Shown one piece after another: positions 1 through 6,531 of a stretch of 8,031 nt of DNA. Each line of letters begins with the position of its first letter. The first letter of the stretch is position 1. The position numbers and the translations under genes were made by a program. The DNA is from Candidatus Arcticimaribacter sp. UBA7428 (lineage in GTDB: Bacteria > Bacteroidota > Bacteroidia > Flavobacteriales > Flavobacteriaceae). The notes below the pieces were generated by a model. It was given only the letters and a program-made list of their open reading frames with translations. It did no database searches and was not told the origin of the DNA. Location: contig DLQQ01000034.1 in assembly GCA_002477625.1 (NCBI GenBank), positions 26,284 through 34,314 of the forward strand. The letters are read 5' to 3'.

Positions 1-779
1 GCAATTGCATAACACTTATCGTAAGCCATGTCATGAATGCGTTTTTCTAAATCTTCGTTTGCTTCGGCAGTATCGTATTCACGAATTTCTTTTCTTCCGA
101 AAGCTTCGGCTAATCGTAATTGTGCAGCAATTTGAACCTTAATGGCTTCATGAGCAAATTTGATAGCGTCTGCCATTTCTTCTTCAGAAATTTCATCCAT
201 TTCACCTTCAACCATCATCACTGAATCTGCAGAAGCACCGATCATCATATCAAGATCAGATTCTGCTAATTGTGCGCGACTAGGGTTGATGACGAATTCA
301 CCATTTACTCGAGCTACACGAGCTTCAGAAATAGCACATTCGAATGGAAAGTCACTCAATTGAATGGCAGTTGAAGCGGCTAGACCAGCTAAAGCGTCTG
401 GCATAACATCTTCGTCATGCGACATCAATTGAATCATCACTTGTGTTTCGGCGTGATAATCTTTTGGGAATAATGGGCGTAGTACACGATCGACTAAACG
501 CATCGTCAATACTTCACCGTCGCTTGGGCGTGCTTCTCTTTTGAAAAAACCACCTGGATAGCGTCCAGCTGCTGCAAATTTTTCACGATAATCTACTGTT
601 AACGGTAAAAAGTCTACATCAGATTGTTTGTAGTTCGATACAACTGTACAGAGCAACATGGCTTTTCCCATTTGCACTACAACTGAACCGTGGGCTTGCT
701 TCGCTAGCTTACCTGTTTCAATAGAGATTTCTCGTCCATCGCCGAGGTCAATGACCTCTTTAAAAACTTTTGGAATCAT
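1..779 (-). CDS. pnp: Polynucleotide phosphorylase (PNPase), N-terminal 259 codons, cut by window edge
   Basis: PNPase is a trimeric phosphate-dependent 3'-5' exoribonuclease that degrades mRNA and can add tails in reverse. My translation from the ATG at 779 begins [15 protein letters not shown] and stays open to the left edge, with no stop; a complete protein of this family is about 700-750 residues, so roughly a third is visible. The first RNase PH-like domain occupies about residues 10-145. It carries the RNA-contacting loop [14 protein letters not shown] (76-89), matching the FFRR loop of E. coli PNPase, followed by [12 protein letters not shown] (94-105). Residues from about 165 on are charged and helix-rich, matching the linker domain; the catalytic second PH domain and the KH and S1 domains lie outside the window. 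It follows rpsO by 108 bases, the usual rpsO-pnp order. There is no Shine-Dalgarno; the start is preceded by an A-rich run. An ATG at 789 is out of frame. Confidence 0.96.
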   Translation of the reverse strand, partial: MIPKVFKEVIDLGDGREISIETGKLAKQAHGSVVVQMGKAMLLCTVVSNYKQSDVDFLPLTVDYREKFAAAGRYPGGFFKREARPSDGEVLTMRLVDRVLRPLFPKDYHAETQVMIQLMSHDEDVMPDALAGLAASTAIQLSDFPFECAISEARVARVNGEFVINPSRAQLAESDLDMMIGASADSVMMVEGEMDEISEEEMADAIKFAHEAIKVQIAAQLRLAEAFGRKEIREYDTAEANEDLEKRIHDMAYDKCYAI

Positions 780-839
780 TTTTTTTCATTTTTGTTAAAC
801 CTAAACAGTGTGTTGTGTTGTCGTTGTAGGATACCAATG

Positions 840-860
840 AAAAACTAAGGTTCAGCTTTT
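840..860 (-). promoter_or_regulatory. Weak hairpin with U-run between rpsO and pnp
   Basis: In the minus-strand RNA, AAAAGCUGA can pair with UUAGUUUUU around a three-base ACC loop: nine pairs, of which only one is G-C and three are G-U. It lies about 28 bases after the rpsO stop. The A-tract, stem and U-tract order resembles an intrinsic terminator or attenuator, but the stem is weak. The plus-strand RNA could not form it. Confidence 0.25.
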
Positions 861-887
861 AATACTCCCGGAGGAAATGCGTTTGAA

Positions 888-1157
888 TTATTTACGTAGA
901 CCTAATTCTTTTACAATTGCACGGTAACGTAAAATATCTTTTGCTTTTAAGTAATCTAAGAGACTTCTTCTTTTTCCTACTAGTTTTACTAGGGAACGTT
1001 CTGTATTATAGTCTTTTCGATTGTTTTTTAAGTGATCAGACAAGTGGTTGATTCTGTGAGAAAACAAAGCAATTTGTCCTTCTGCAGTACCGGTGTCTGA
1101 TTTGGATTTCCCGTGTTTTTTGAAAATCCCTTCTTTAATTTCTTTTGTCAAATACAT
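888..1157 (-). CDS. rpsO: Ribosomal protein S15 (uS15)
   Basis: This small-subunit protein binds the central domain of 16S rRNA early in 30S assembly and takes part in a bridge to the 50S subunit. The 89 residues are exactly the family's usual length and align along the whole protein: the N-terminal helix, the SDTGTAEGQIALFSHRI stretch (about 20-36), the HLKNNRKDYNTERSL region (about 42-56) and the basic tail KRRSLLDYLKAKD...VKELGLRK. The ATG start is clear, and the residues after it match the usual S15 N-terminus apart from a short family-typical extension. No Shine-Dalgarno is seen, as is common in Bacteroidota. A -7 box of the Bacteroidota type lies 48 bases upstream, so the gene probably has its own promoter and heads an rpsO-pnp transcript. 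In E. coli S15 represses its own mRNA; nothing here shows whether that applies, although a short stem-loop sits in the leader. Confidence 0.98.
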   Translation of the reverse strand: MYLTKEIKEGIFKKHGKSKSDTGTAEGQIALFSHRINHLSDHLKNNRKDYNTERSLVKLVGKRRSLLDYLKAKDILRYRAIVKELGLRK

Positions 1158-1186
1158 GCTAATATTATTTAATGATTGTTATGTAT

Positions 1187-1200
1187 GCCTATTATTAGGC
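1187..1200 (-). promoter_or_regulatory. Short stem-loop at the predicted 5' end of the rpsO mRNA
   Basis: A perfect 5-bp inverted repeat, GCCTA-ATAA-TAGGC on the minus strand, begins five bases after the last base of the TATATTTG box. It would therefore be at or within one or two bases of the transcript start. It could protect the 5' end or influence S15 autoregulation; either role is inference. Confidence 0.35.
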
Positions 1201-1204
1201 GGTG

Positions 1205-1212
1205 CAAATATA
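1205..1212 (-). promoter_or_regulatory. Predicted -7 box (TATATTTG) of the rpsO promoter
   Basis: The minus strand reads TATATTTG, a full match to the Bacteroidota primary-sigma -7 consensus TAnnTTTG, in the 75-base gap between accD and rpsO. Transcription would start near 1200, giving a leader of about 43 bases. I find no TTG at the expected -33 spacing. The box begins about 20 bases beyond the accD stop, so accD-fbaA readthrough into rpsO also remains possible because no terminator hairpin is visible between them. Confidence 0.6.
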
Positions 1213-1232
1213 CACTTATTTTTGATTAATGC

Positions 1233-2090
1233 TTAGTTTCTAATCGGCTGATTGAGAATCAAGTCAATGTATAGATTGATCTTGTTTTTTAGATGTTTAC
1301 GATGAGCGATAAAATCTAAGAACCCTTTTTCAAGAAGAAACTCACTTCGCTGGAATCCTTCGGGTAAATCTTTTCCAGTTGTGTCTTTTACAACACGAGG
1401 TCCAGCAAAGGCTATTAAAGCGCCCGGTTCCGCAATATTAATATCTCCAAGCATTGCGAAAGAAGCGGTTGTACCACCCGTTGTTGGATCCGTACAAAGC
1501 GATATGTAGGGTAGTTTTGACTCTGCTAGTTCACTTAGTTTTGAACTCGTTTTAGCTAATTGCATCAACGAAAATGCACCTTCCATCATTCGAGCTCCTC
1601 CCGATTTTGAGATGATAATAAACGGCAAATGCTTTTCAATGGCATAGTCAACCGCACGGGCTATTTTTTCGCCTACTACCGATCCCATAGAACCGCCGAT
1701 AAAACCAAAATCCATACTAGCAATTACGACTTCTTTTCCGTTTGATTTGCCAACGGCAGTTCGGATTGCATCTTTTAAACCAGACTTTTTGGTGGTATCT
1801 TTTAAGCGATCACTATACTTCTTCGTGTCCTTAAACTTCAAGAAATCTTTAGAAACAATATCGCTGTTGATTTCCTTAAAGTGATTATCATCAAAGAGAA
1901 TTTCGAAATATTCCTTACTGCCAACGCGAACATGATATTCGTCTTCTGGGCTTACATAAAAATTATCTGCAAGCTCTTGTGTTTCTATAATTTTACCAGT
2001 AGGAGTCTTGTACCAGAGCCCTTTTGGAATATCTTTTTTCTCTTCTGTTCGGGTTTGAATCCCCTGTTCGCTACGTTTAAACCAACTCAT
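1233..2090 (-). CDS. accD: Acetyl-CoA carboxylase carboxyltransferase subunit beta
   Basis: With AccA, this subunit moves the carboxyl group from biotin on AccB to acetyl-CoA, giving malonyl-CoA for fatty-acid synthesis in the cytoplasm. The 285 residues align from start to end with E. coli AccD: the opening [17 protein letters not shown] (132-142), [12 protein letters not shown] (161-172), the [16 protein letters not shown] block (201-216) and FAGPRVV (228-234), which form the crotonase-like fold and the CoA/biotin site. The odd point is the N-terminal zinc ribbon: where E. coli has two CxxC pairs, this protein reads WYKTPTGK (26-33) and YVSPEDEYH (45-53), so all four cysteines are absent. 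The only cysteine in the protein is C199. The rest is intact, so I take it as functional. It lies 14 bases after fbaA, and the spacer holds AAGGA five bases from the ATG, one of the few Shine-Dalgarno-like sites here. Co-transcription with fbaA is likely. Confidence 0.97.
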   Translation of the reverse strand: MSWFKRSEQGIQTRTEEKKDIPKGLWYKTPTGKIIETQELADNFYVSPEDEYHVRVGSKEYFEILFDDNHFKEINSDIVSKDFLKFKDTKKYSDRLKDTTKKSGLKDAIRTAVGKSNGKEVVIASMDFGFIGGSMGSVVGEKIARAVDYAIEKHLPFIIISKSGGARMMEGAFSLMQLAKTSSKLSELAESKLPYISLCTDPTTGGTTASFAMLGDINIAEPGALIAFAGPRVVKDTTGKDLPEGFQRSEFLLEKGFLDFIAHRKHLKNKINLYIDLILNQPIRN

Positions 2091-2104
2091 TTATTCCTTT
2101 TTGA

Positions 2105-3175
2105 TTAGGCTAATGTATTGATATTATTTAGATCTTCAAATGCTTGGATTAATCTTTGTTTGAAGGTTTGTTCTCCCAAACGCAACCATTTTCTCGGATC
2201 GTAGTTTTTCTTATTGGGCTGATCTTTTCCTTCTGGGTTCCCAATTTGAGTTTTTAAGTAGTCGATATTTTCGACCATATAGTCACGAATTCCTTCAGTA
2301 AAAGCAAATTGAAGATCGGTATCGATATTCATTTTGATTACTCCATATCCGATAGCTTCACGAATCTCTTCAACAGTAGAACCGGATCCACCGTGGAATA
2401 CAAAATCTACCGTATTTTCAGATAAGTCATATTTTGTACTGATATACTCTTGAGAGTTTTTAAGGATTTTCGGAGTAAGCTTTACGTTACCCGGCTTGTA
2501 AACCCCGTGCACATTTCCGAATGCTGCAGCCACAGTAAATTGATCGCTTACTTGTCTCAACTCTTCAAAAGCATACGCTACCTCTTCAGGTTGTGTATAG
2601 AGTTTAGAAACGTCAACATCACTGTTGTCTACACCATCTTCTTCACCCCCTGTAATTCCTAATTCAATTTCAAGGGTCATTCCCATTTTTGACATACGCT
2701 CTAAATAGGTCTTGCAAATTGCAATATTTTCTTCTAAAGGCTCTTCAGAAAGGTCAATCATATGAGAACTGTAAAGGGATTTTCCAGTTTCAGCATAGAA
2801 TTTCTCTCCAGCATCGAGTAAACCGTCGATCCAAGGTAAAAGTTTTTTTGCACAGTGGTCCGTATTTAAAATAACGGTAGCTCCGTAAGCATCGGCTAGT
2901 TCATGAATGTGCTTTGCACCAGCAACTGCACCAGCAATAGCTGCTTTCTGATCGGTATTGTCTAAGCTTTTTCCAGCGTTGAAAATTGCGCCTCCATTTG
3001 AAAATTGAATAATAACAGGGCTGTTGAGCTCTGCAGCAGTTTCAAGAACGGTATTCACGGTATTGTTTCCAATTACATTTACTGCAGGTAATGCAAACTT
3101 CTTTTCTTTTGCTAAAGCAAAAACTTCTTGCACTTGTTTTCCTGTAATTACACCAGAGGGAATTGTTGAACTCAT
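2105..3175 (-). CDS. fbaA: Class II (zinc-dependent) fructose-bisphosphate aldolase
   Basis: The enzyme reversibly splits fructose 1,6-bisphosphate into dihydroxyacetone phosphate and glyceraldehyde 3-phosphate in glycolysis and gluconeogenesis. The 356 residues match E. coli FbaA (359) closely along the whole length, with a constant offset of about three. Zinc ligands are H107 (in NTDHC, 104-108), H223 (GNVHGVYKPGN) and H261 (FVFHGGSGS); D106 is the catalytic aspartate, E178/E179 lie in the GGEEDGVDN loop of class IIA enzymes, N283 is in KMNIDTD and R328 in YDPRKWLR contacts substrate phosphate. The first position of the HxDH signature is Asn104 rather than His; the metal ligands themselves are kept. 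The ATG at 3175 agrees with the family start. A TAnnTTTG box lies in the 52-base gap after tamL, so the gene probably begins a fbaA-accD transcript. Confidence 0.97.
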   Translation of the reverse strand: MSSTIPSGVITGKQVQEVFALAKEKKFALPAVNVIGNNTVNTVLETAAELNSPVIIQFSNGGAIFNAGKSLDNTDQKAAIAGAVAGAKHIHELADAYGATVILNTDHCAKKLLPWIDGLLDAGEKFYAETGKSLYSSHMIDLSEEPLEENIAICKTYLERMSKMGMTLEIELGITGGEEDGVDNSDVDVSKLYTQPEEVAYAFEELRQVSDQFTVAAAFGNVHGVYKPGNVKLTPKILKNSQEYISTKYDLSENTVDFVFHGGSGSTVEEIREAIGYGVIKMNIDTDLQFAFTEGIRDYMVENIDYLKTQIGNPEGKDQPNKKNYDPRKWLRLGEQTFKQRLIQAFEDLNNINTLA

Positions 3176-3193
3176 AAGATTATTGTTTTGTTT

Positions 3194-3205
3194 TTCAATT
3201 TTGAA
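3194..3205 (-). promoter_or_regulatory. Short inverted repeat at the predicted 5' end of the fbaA mRNA
   Basis: The minus strand reads TTCAAAATTGAA, two 5-base arms around AA, able to form a weak 4-bp stem with a four-base loop. It starts five bases after the last base of the -7 box, exactly the same spacing as the GCCTA/TAGGC stem in the rpsO leader. AT-rich and possibly chance. Confidence 0.2.
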
Positions 3206-3209
3206 GCAC

Positions 3210-3217
3210 CAAATGTA
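3210..3217 (-). promoter_or_regulatory. Predicted -7 box (TACATTTG) of the fbaA promoter
   Basis: A full match to TAnnTTTG in the short gap between the tamL stop and the fbaA start. Transcription would begin near 3204, with a leader of about 30 bases that is A-rich and lacks a Shine-Dalgarno. No TTG is present at the usual -33 spacing; an A-tract lies just upstream. Confidence 0.55.
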
Positions 3218-3227
3218 ATCGTTTTTT

Positions 3228-5804
3228 TTAAAATGGGTAATTTATTCCAATGTTGAATACCGTTCTTCGAAAAGAAATCTGTTTTCCCCAACGATCTGCC
3301 TTTGTTTGTGAAGGATCATAAGTTTTAAAGCCAGAATCTAAGCGAAACACAAAATAATCGAAATCATAACGTAGACCAAAACCAGTTCCAATTGCTATTT
3401 CATCAAGATCTTCGAAGCCATCGAAGCGTTGTTTAGGGTCTTCGATATTGTCTAAAGCATTCCAGATATTCCCAGCATCGATAAAAAAAGCACCTTTAAG
3501 GGGGCCTAAAATAGTATAGCGATATTCCAAATTAAAGGCTATTTTAAAGTTAGCTTCGTTGAATTCATTTGAATTTTCGCCAACTCCAGGGCCAAGTTTG
3601 TAAGCCTTCCAGGCTCGGTTGTCGTTGGATCCTCCAGCAAAATAAGAACGAGTAAAGGGTATGTTATCAGAATTTCCATAAGGAATAGCAATTCCAGAAA
3701 ACAAGCGCATAGCCAATACCTGTTCTTTACCTATGCTCCAGTGCTTAATGAAATTAAATTCGGTCTTGATGAATTGAGATGGAATAACATCAAGAAACTC
3801 ATACACCTGATCTTCGTTTTTTTCTTTTCCAGTCAGATTCAGTAATCCTGTCAAAAGGTTTCCACTGGAAACAACTTTTAATTGAAACTGAGAGAAATCC
3901 TCATCAAAGATGTTTTCTTGTGTATTCCTGTTGAAACTAAAAGCAGAACTTGTAATTAAGTTGTTGGATGTAAGCCTAGTTTCTCGTTCTTGAATCACAC
4001 GAACATCTCGATAAAGCTGATCTTCACGCTCTATTCTTGTTTCTCCTTGGATAACTTGGTTTATGAATTCTGTGGTTCCTTCTGGAATTACTAGATTGTC
4101 GTCTACAACAAATTGAGAGTTGTATTGGATTTGCTGTGCAATACTATTTAGGCGGTCGTAGGAGTTACGATATACATTAAAATAATTTGCTACGGCTTTG
4201 TTGTTTACAAATTCGAGATCCAGCAGTTTGAAATTGTATTTCTGTGTTTTATTTTTACTCCACTGATATTCTAATGTTCCCACAAAATTCTGCTTATCCA
4301 AACCAATATTTTGTTGAAATGAAGTACCGATAATGATTTTGGTACTCGGCTTTTCGAAGTAGTTTTTAAACAGTGAGCCGTTGAAAGGGAAAATCATTCT
4401 AGGAATACGGAATTTTAAATCACCTCCAAATTCAAAAATATTAAAAAAGTCATCATTTGCGTCCGCAACATCTTTTGAGGCTCCAATAGTACCTTTTAAA
4501 CCCAATTCTAGTGTTTCAGTTCCTTTAAACACATTGCGGCTTATAACGGAACTCCCTAGACTGATTCCAAAAAACTGAATATTGGAATGAGAAAGGTCTA
4601 AATCAAAGCCAACAGAAAAAGGCTCTCTCGGAGTCAGGTAGATGGAAGAAACTAAACCTAGTGAATCATTAGAGTCATTGGAGAAATCAATGTTGGGGTA
4701 TTTAAAAATGCGGAGATCAGAAAAATACCGATAGGTGTTCGAGCGGTCCAAATCACTGTAAGGGAGCCCTTCTTTAATAAAAACACCGCTTGCTAGTGTT
4801 TGGGGTTTGTAGTTCAACTTGCCGTCGGATAGTATGGTCAATGAGTTGAATTGGATGGTATCGGTGTATGCCGTAAACGCTTTGTTTGGATCTTCAATGT
4901 AGAGTTTGATTTTGTTAACTTTTTGAACGACATAGGGAATTTCGACAATCTTATTTTGTTCTCGTTTAGCTTCGTTTTGAATTACAATACCAATAGGAAT
5001 TTTAAGATCCTCACCGAGGCTGTCGAGGTAGGCTTTGAAACGAATCGATTTTTGTTGAAAATTTTCTATTCCATTGTTTCGGAATAACTGTACCAAACGA
5101 TCCCGTTCTTTATCAAAGTTTCCAACTTCAAATACGGCACCTTCTTTTATATGGCTATCCTCTAAGTTTTTTCGATAAATCGAATCCAAGTCTGCCGAGG
5201 TAATGTCTTCTATTTTTTGATCTACAATAAATGATTCCCCAGTTTCAATATGGTAGTTAGCACGGACTTTTTGCGGAGCTAATGTGTCGATAGAGGTTCG
5301 TACAGAGGTATTAAAATATCCTTTGTTCTTATAGTATTGCTCTAATCTCCTGGAGGTATTGGTGCTGTTGTTTTCAAAATAAACCGAAGGGGGTTCACCC
5401 GATTTTTTCAGCCAAAAATTAAAATTTCTTTTGTAGGCCCTGAGTTGATCAACTTGTTTTTCAGAATATAATTTTGTCAACCGTTTTATTCGTTTTGGGT
5501 TTTTGTTTAGCCAAGTATCAAATAAACTATCGGGGCTTTCTTTCGCAAGATTATAAATGTGGAGCTTGACTGGGATTCCGAAAACTTTTGTATTGGGAGG
5601 AGCAACGCTAAGTTGTTTAGCAAGGTCACGTTTTATAGGCGTCCCATTCTTTAAAAAGGCCTCTCGAACAAGAAGGCTTTGAGTGGGTGCAATGTTTTTT
5701 GTGCTACTACATTTGTAGAAGCATAAGGATAGCAAGCTAAGAATGATTATTTTTGTGAGCCTTCCTTTCAAAGTATAACCTAATTTAAGGCAAAAATACA
5801 TCAT
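3228..5804 (-). CDS. tamL: TamL-like Omp85 (BamA/TamA family) outer-membrane assembly protein
   Basis: Omp85 proteins carry POTRA domains in the periplasm and a 16-stranded barrel in the outer membrane, and help insert or assemble envelope proteins. TamL is the Bacteroidota relative of TamA, normally lipid-modified and paired with TamB. In this 858-residue frame I see a hydrophobic signal (about 17-31), the family-typical block KVFGIPVKLHIYNLA (73-87) and YKRNFNFWLKKSGEPPS (124-140), POTRA-like segments such as QYYKNKGYFN (156-165), and from about residue 390 alternating strands of a barrel. The SYFAGG...NRAWKAYKLGPG region (720-741) corresponds to the conserved Omp85 loop-6 motif, and the protein ends in NYPF, an aromatic C-terminus expected of a barrel. 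Two cysteines (28, 32) lie at the end of the signal but neither has a good lipobox. The ATG start is doubtful: see the TTG alternative at 5771. No tamB is in the window. Confidence 0.88.
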   Translation of the reverse strand: MMYFCLKLGYTLKGRLTKIIILSLLSLCFYKCSSTKNIAPTQSLLVREAFLKNGTPIKRDLAKQLSVAPPNTKVFGIPVKLHIYNLAKESPDSLFDTWLNKNPKRIKRLTKLYSEKQVDQLRAYKRNFNFWLKKSGEPPSVYFENNSTNTSRRLEQYYKNKGYFNTSVRTSIDTLAPQKVRANYHIETGESFIVDQKIEDITSADLDSIYRKNLEDSHIKEGAVFEVGNFDKERDRLVQLFRNNGIENFQQKSIRFKAYLDSLGEDLKIPIGIVIQNEAKREQNKIVEIPYVVQKVNKIKLYIEDPNKAFTAYTDTIQFNSLTILSDGKLNYKPQTLASGVFIKEGLPYSDLDRSNTYRYFSDLRIFKYPNIDFSNDSNDSLGLVSSIYLTPREPFSVGFDLDLSHSNIQFFGISLGSSVISRNVFKGTETLELGLKGTIGASKDVADANDDFFNIFEFGGDLKFRIPRMIFPFNGSLFKNYFEKPSTKIIIGTSFQQNIGLDKQNFVGTLEYQWSKNKTQKYNFKLLDLEFVNNKAVANYFNVYRNSYDRLNSIAQQIQYNSQFVVDDNLVIPEGTTEFINQVIQGETRIEREDQLYRDVRVIQERETRLTSNNLITSSAFSFNRNTQENIFDEDFSQFQLKVVSSGNLLTGLLNLTGKEKNEDQVYEFLDVIPSQFIKTEFNFIKHWSIGKEQVLAMRLFSGIAIPYGNSDNIPFTRSYFAGGSNDNRAWKAYKLGPGVGENSNEFNEANFKIAFNLEYRYTILGPLKGAFFIDAGNIWNALDNIEDPKQRFDGFEDLDEIAIGTGFGLRYDFDYFVFRLDSGFKTYDPSQTKADRWGKQISFRRTVFNIGINYPF
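5748..5755 (+). promoter_or_regulatory. Possible -7 box (TATTTTTG) for the SpoU/TrmH-family gene
   Basis: TATTTTTG on the plus strand fits TAnnTTTG and would give a start near 5760 and a leader of about 46 bases. It lies inside the signal-peptide codons of the opposing tamL. It is the only consensus match in the 60 bases before the gene, but such AT-rich octamers occur by chance, and no -33 TTG is seen. Confidence 0.25.
5791..5798 (-). promoter_or_regulatory. Possible -7 box (TATTTTTG) of the tamL promoter
   Basis: The minus strand reads TATTTTTG within codons 3-5 of the longest tamL frame. If it is the promoter, transcription begins near 5786, downstream of both ATG codons, and translation would have to start later, most simply at the TTG at 5771. 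The resulting protein would begin with a normal-looking signal sequence (MKGRLTKIIILSLLSL). No -33 TTG at the usual spacing. Confidence 0.35.
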
Positions 5805-5806
5805 TT

Positions 5807-6520
5807 ATGATTACGAAGAATGAAATCAAGCGAATCAAAAGCTTACAAAATAAGAAGGATCGAAAAGAACTTCAACTCTTTGTTGCTGAGGGTGAAAAAA
5901 CAGTACATGATTTATTAAAATCGGGATGGGTTGCCGACTGTATTTATGCTTCACAATCTTTTGCATATGCGGAGGAAAAACGAATTAGTTCAAAAGAAAT
6001 GGAACGGATCAGTTCGCTAAAATCTCCCAGTTCGGTTTTGGGTGTTTTTCGTATTCCGACACTGCAGCCTTTTTCTCAAGAAGGAAGAATTTTAGCATTA
6101 GATGGAGTGACCGACCCTGGCAATCTAGGGACAATAATCAGACTCTGCGATTGGTTTGGGATAGCTACTTTGGTTTGTTCTTTGGATACAGTCGATTGTT
6201 ATAATCCAAAAGTTGTTCAGGCGACCATGGGTTCGTTGTCTCAAGTAAACTGTGTTTATACCGATTTGGTTTCTTTTTTAAAAAACACCCACAAACCAAT
6301 ATACGGAACCTTATTAGCAGGAAGTTCTGTTTATGAGTTGCCATTGGATTCTGAGGGTATACTCGTGTTGGGAAGTGAATCACATGGCCTTTCTGAAGAA
6401 GTAAAATCGCTGGTCAAACACGTCATAACAATTCCACGTTTCGGCTCAGAAGAAGGTGCTGAAAGCTTAAATGTAGCCATAGCTGCCGCTATTGTTCTAG
6501 GACAAGCATTCAGAACTTAA
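5807..6520 (+). CDS. SpoU/TrmH-family RNA 2'-O-ribose methyltransferase
   Basis: Members of this SPOUT family transfer methyl from S-adenosylmethionine to the ribose 2'-OH of tRNA or rRNA, working as dimers with a knotted active site. The 237 residues hold an N-terminal substrate-binding domain (about 1-85, with FVAEGEKTVHDLLKSG at 25-40) and a C-terminal catalytic domain with all three motifs: motif 1 TDPGNLGTIIR (102-112, N106 and R112), motif 2 VLGSESHGL (187-195, E191) and motif 3 ITIPRFGSEEGAESLNVAIA (207-226, SLN at 220-222). The layout matches RlmB and TrmH-type enzymes, but the sequence alone does not show whether the target is 23S rRNA G2251 or a tRNA, so I give no symbol. It is the only plus-strand gene, divergent from tamL (two bases between ATG codons) and convergent with porT with no gap. 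No Shine-Dalgarno. Confidence 0.93.
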   Translation: MITKNEIKRIKSLQNKKDRKELQLFVAEGEKTVHDLLKSGWVADCIYASQSFAYAEEKRISSKEMERISSLKSPSSVLGVFRIPTLQPFSQEGRILALDGVTDPGNLGTIIRLCDWFGIATLVCSLDTVDCYNPKVVQATMGSLSQVNCVYTDLVSFLKNTHKPIYGTLLAGSSVYELPLDSEGILVLGSESHGLSEEVKSLVKHVITIPRFGSEEGAESLNVAIAAAIVLGQAFRT

Positions 6521-6531
6521 TTATTCGAATG
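6507..6531. terminator. Inverted repeat spanning the two abutting stop codons
   Basis: CATTC (6507-6511) pairs with GAATG (6527-6531), and after one unpaired A, GAA (6513-6515) pairs with TTC (6524-6526). The eight-base loop CTTAATTA holds both stop codons, TAA of the RNA methyltransferase and TAA of porT on the other strand. There is no T-run after it on either strand, so it is not a classical intrinsic terminator; it may be a weak bidirectional end signal or chance. Confidence 0.25.

Noticed and set aside
160..363. Plus-strand open frame inside pnp
   Set aside because: It lies opposite clearly conserved PNPase codons, is rich in Ser/Ile from reverse reading of Asp/Glu/Met codons, and resembles no protein I know. 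The same applies to frames at 1881-2108, 2450-2874, 3024-3218, 4381-4578, 4851-5087, 6165-6383 and 7314-7974.
787..789. Upstream ATG for pnp at 789
   Set aside because: It is seven bases before the chosen ATG codon and out of frame with PNPase.
796..803. TAGGTTTA as a pnp promoter box
   Set aside because: It lacks the final G of TAnnTTTG and has no TTG at the right distance; too weak to list.
865..874. CTCCCGGAG repeat after rpsO
   Set aside because: The arms leave a one-base loop, so it cannot form a hairpin; if opened to allow a loop only two pairs remain.
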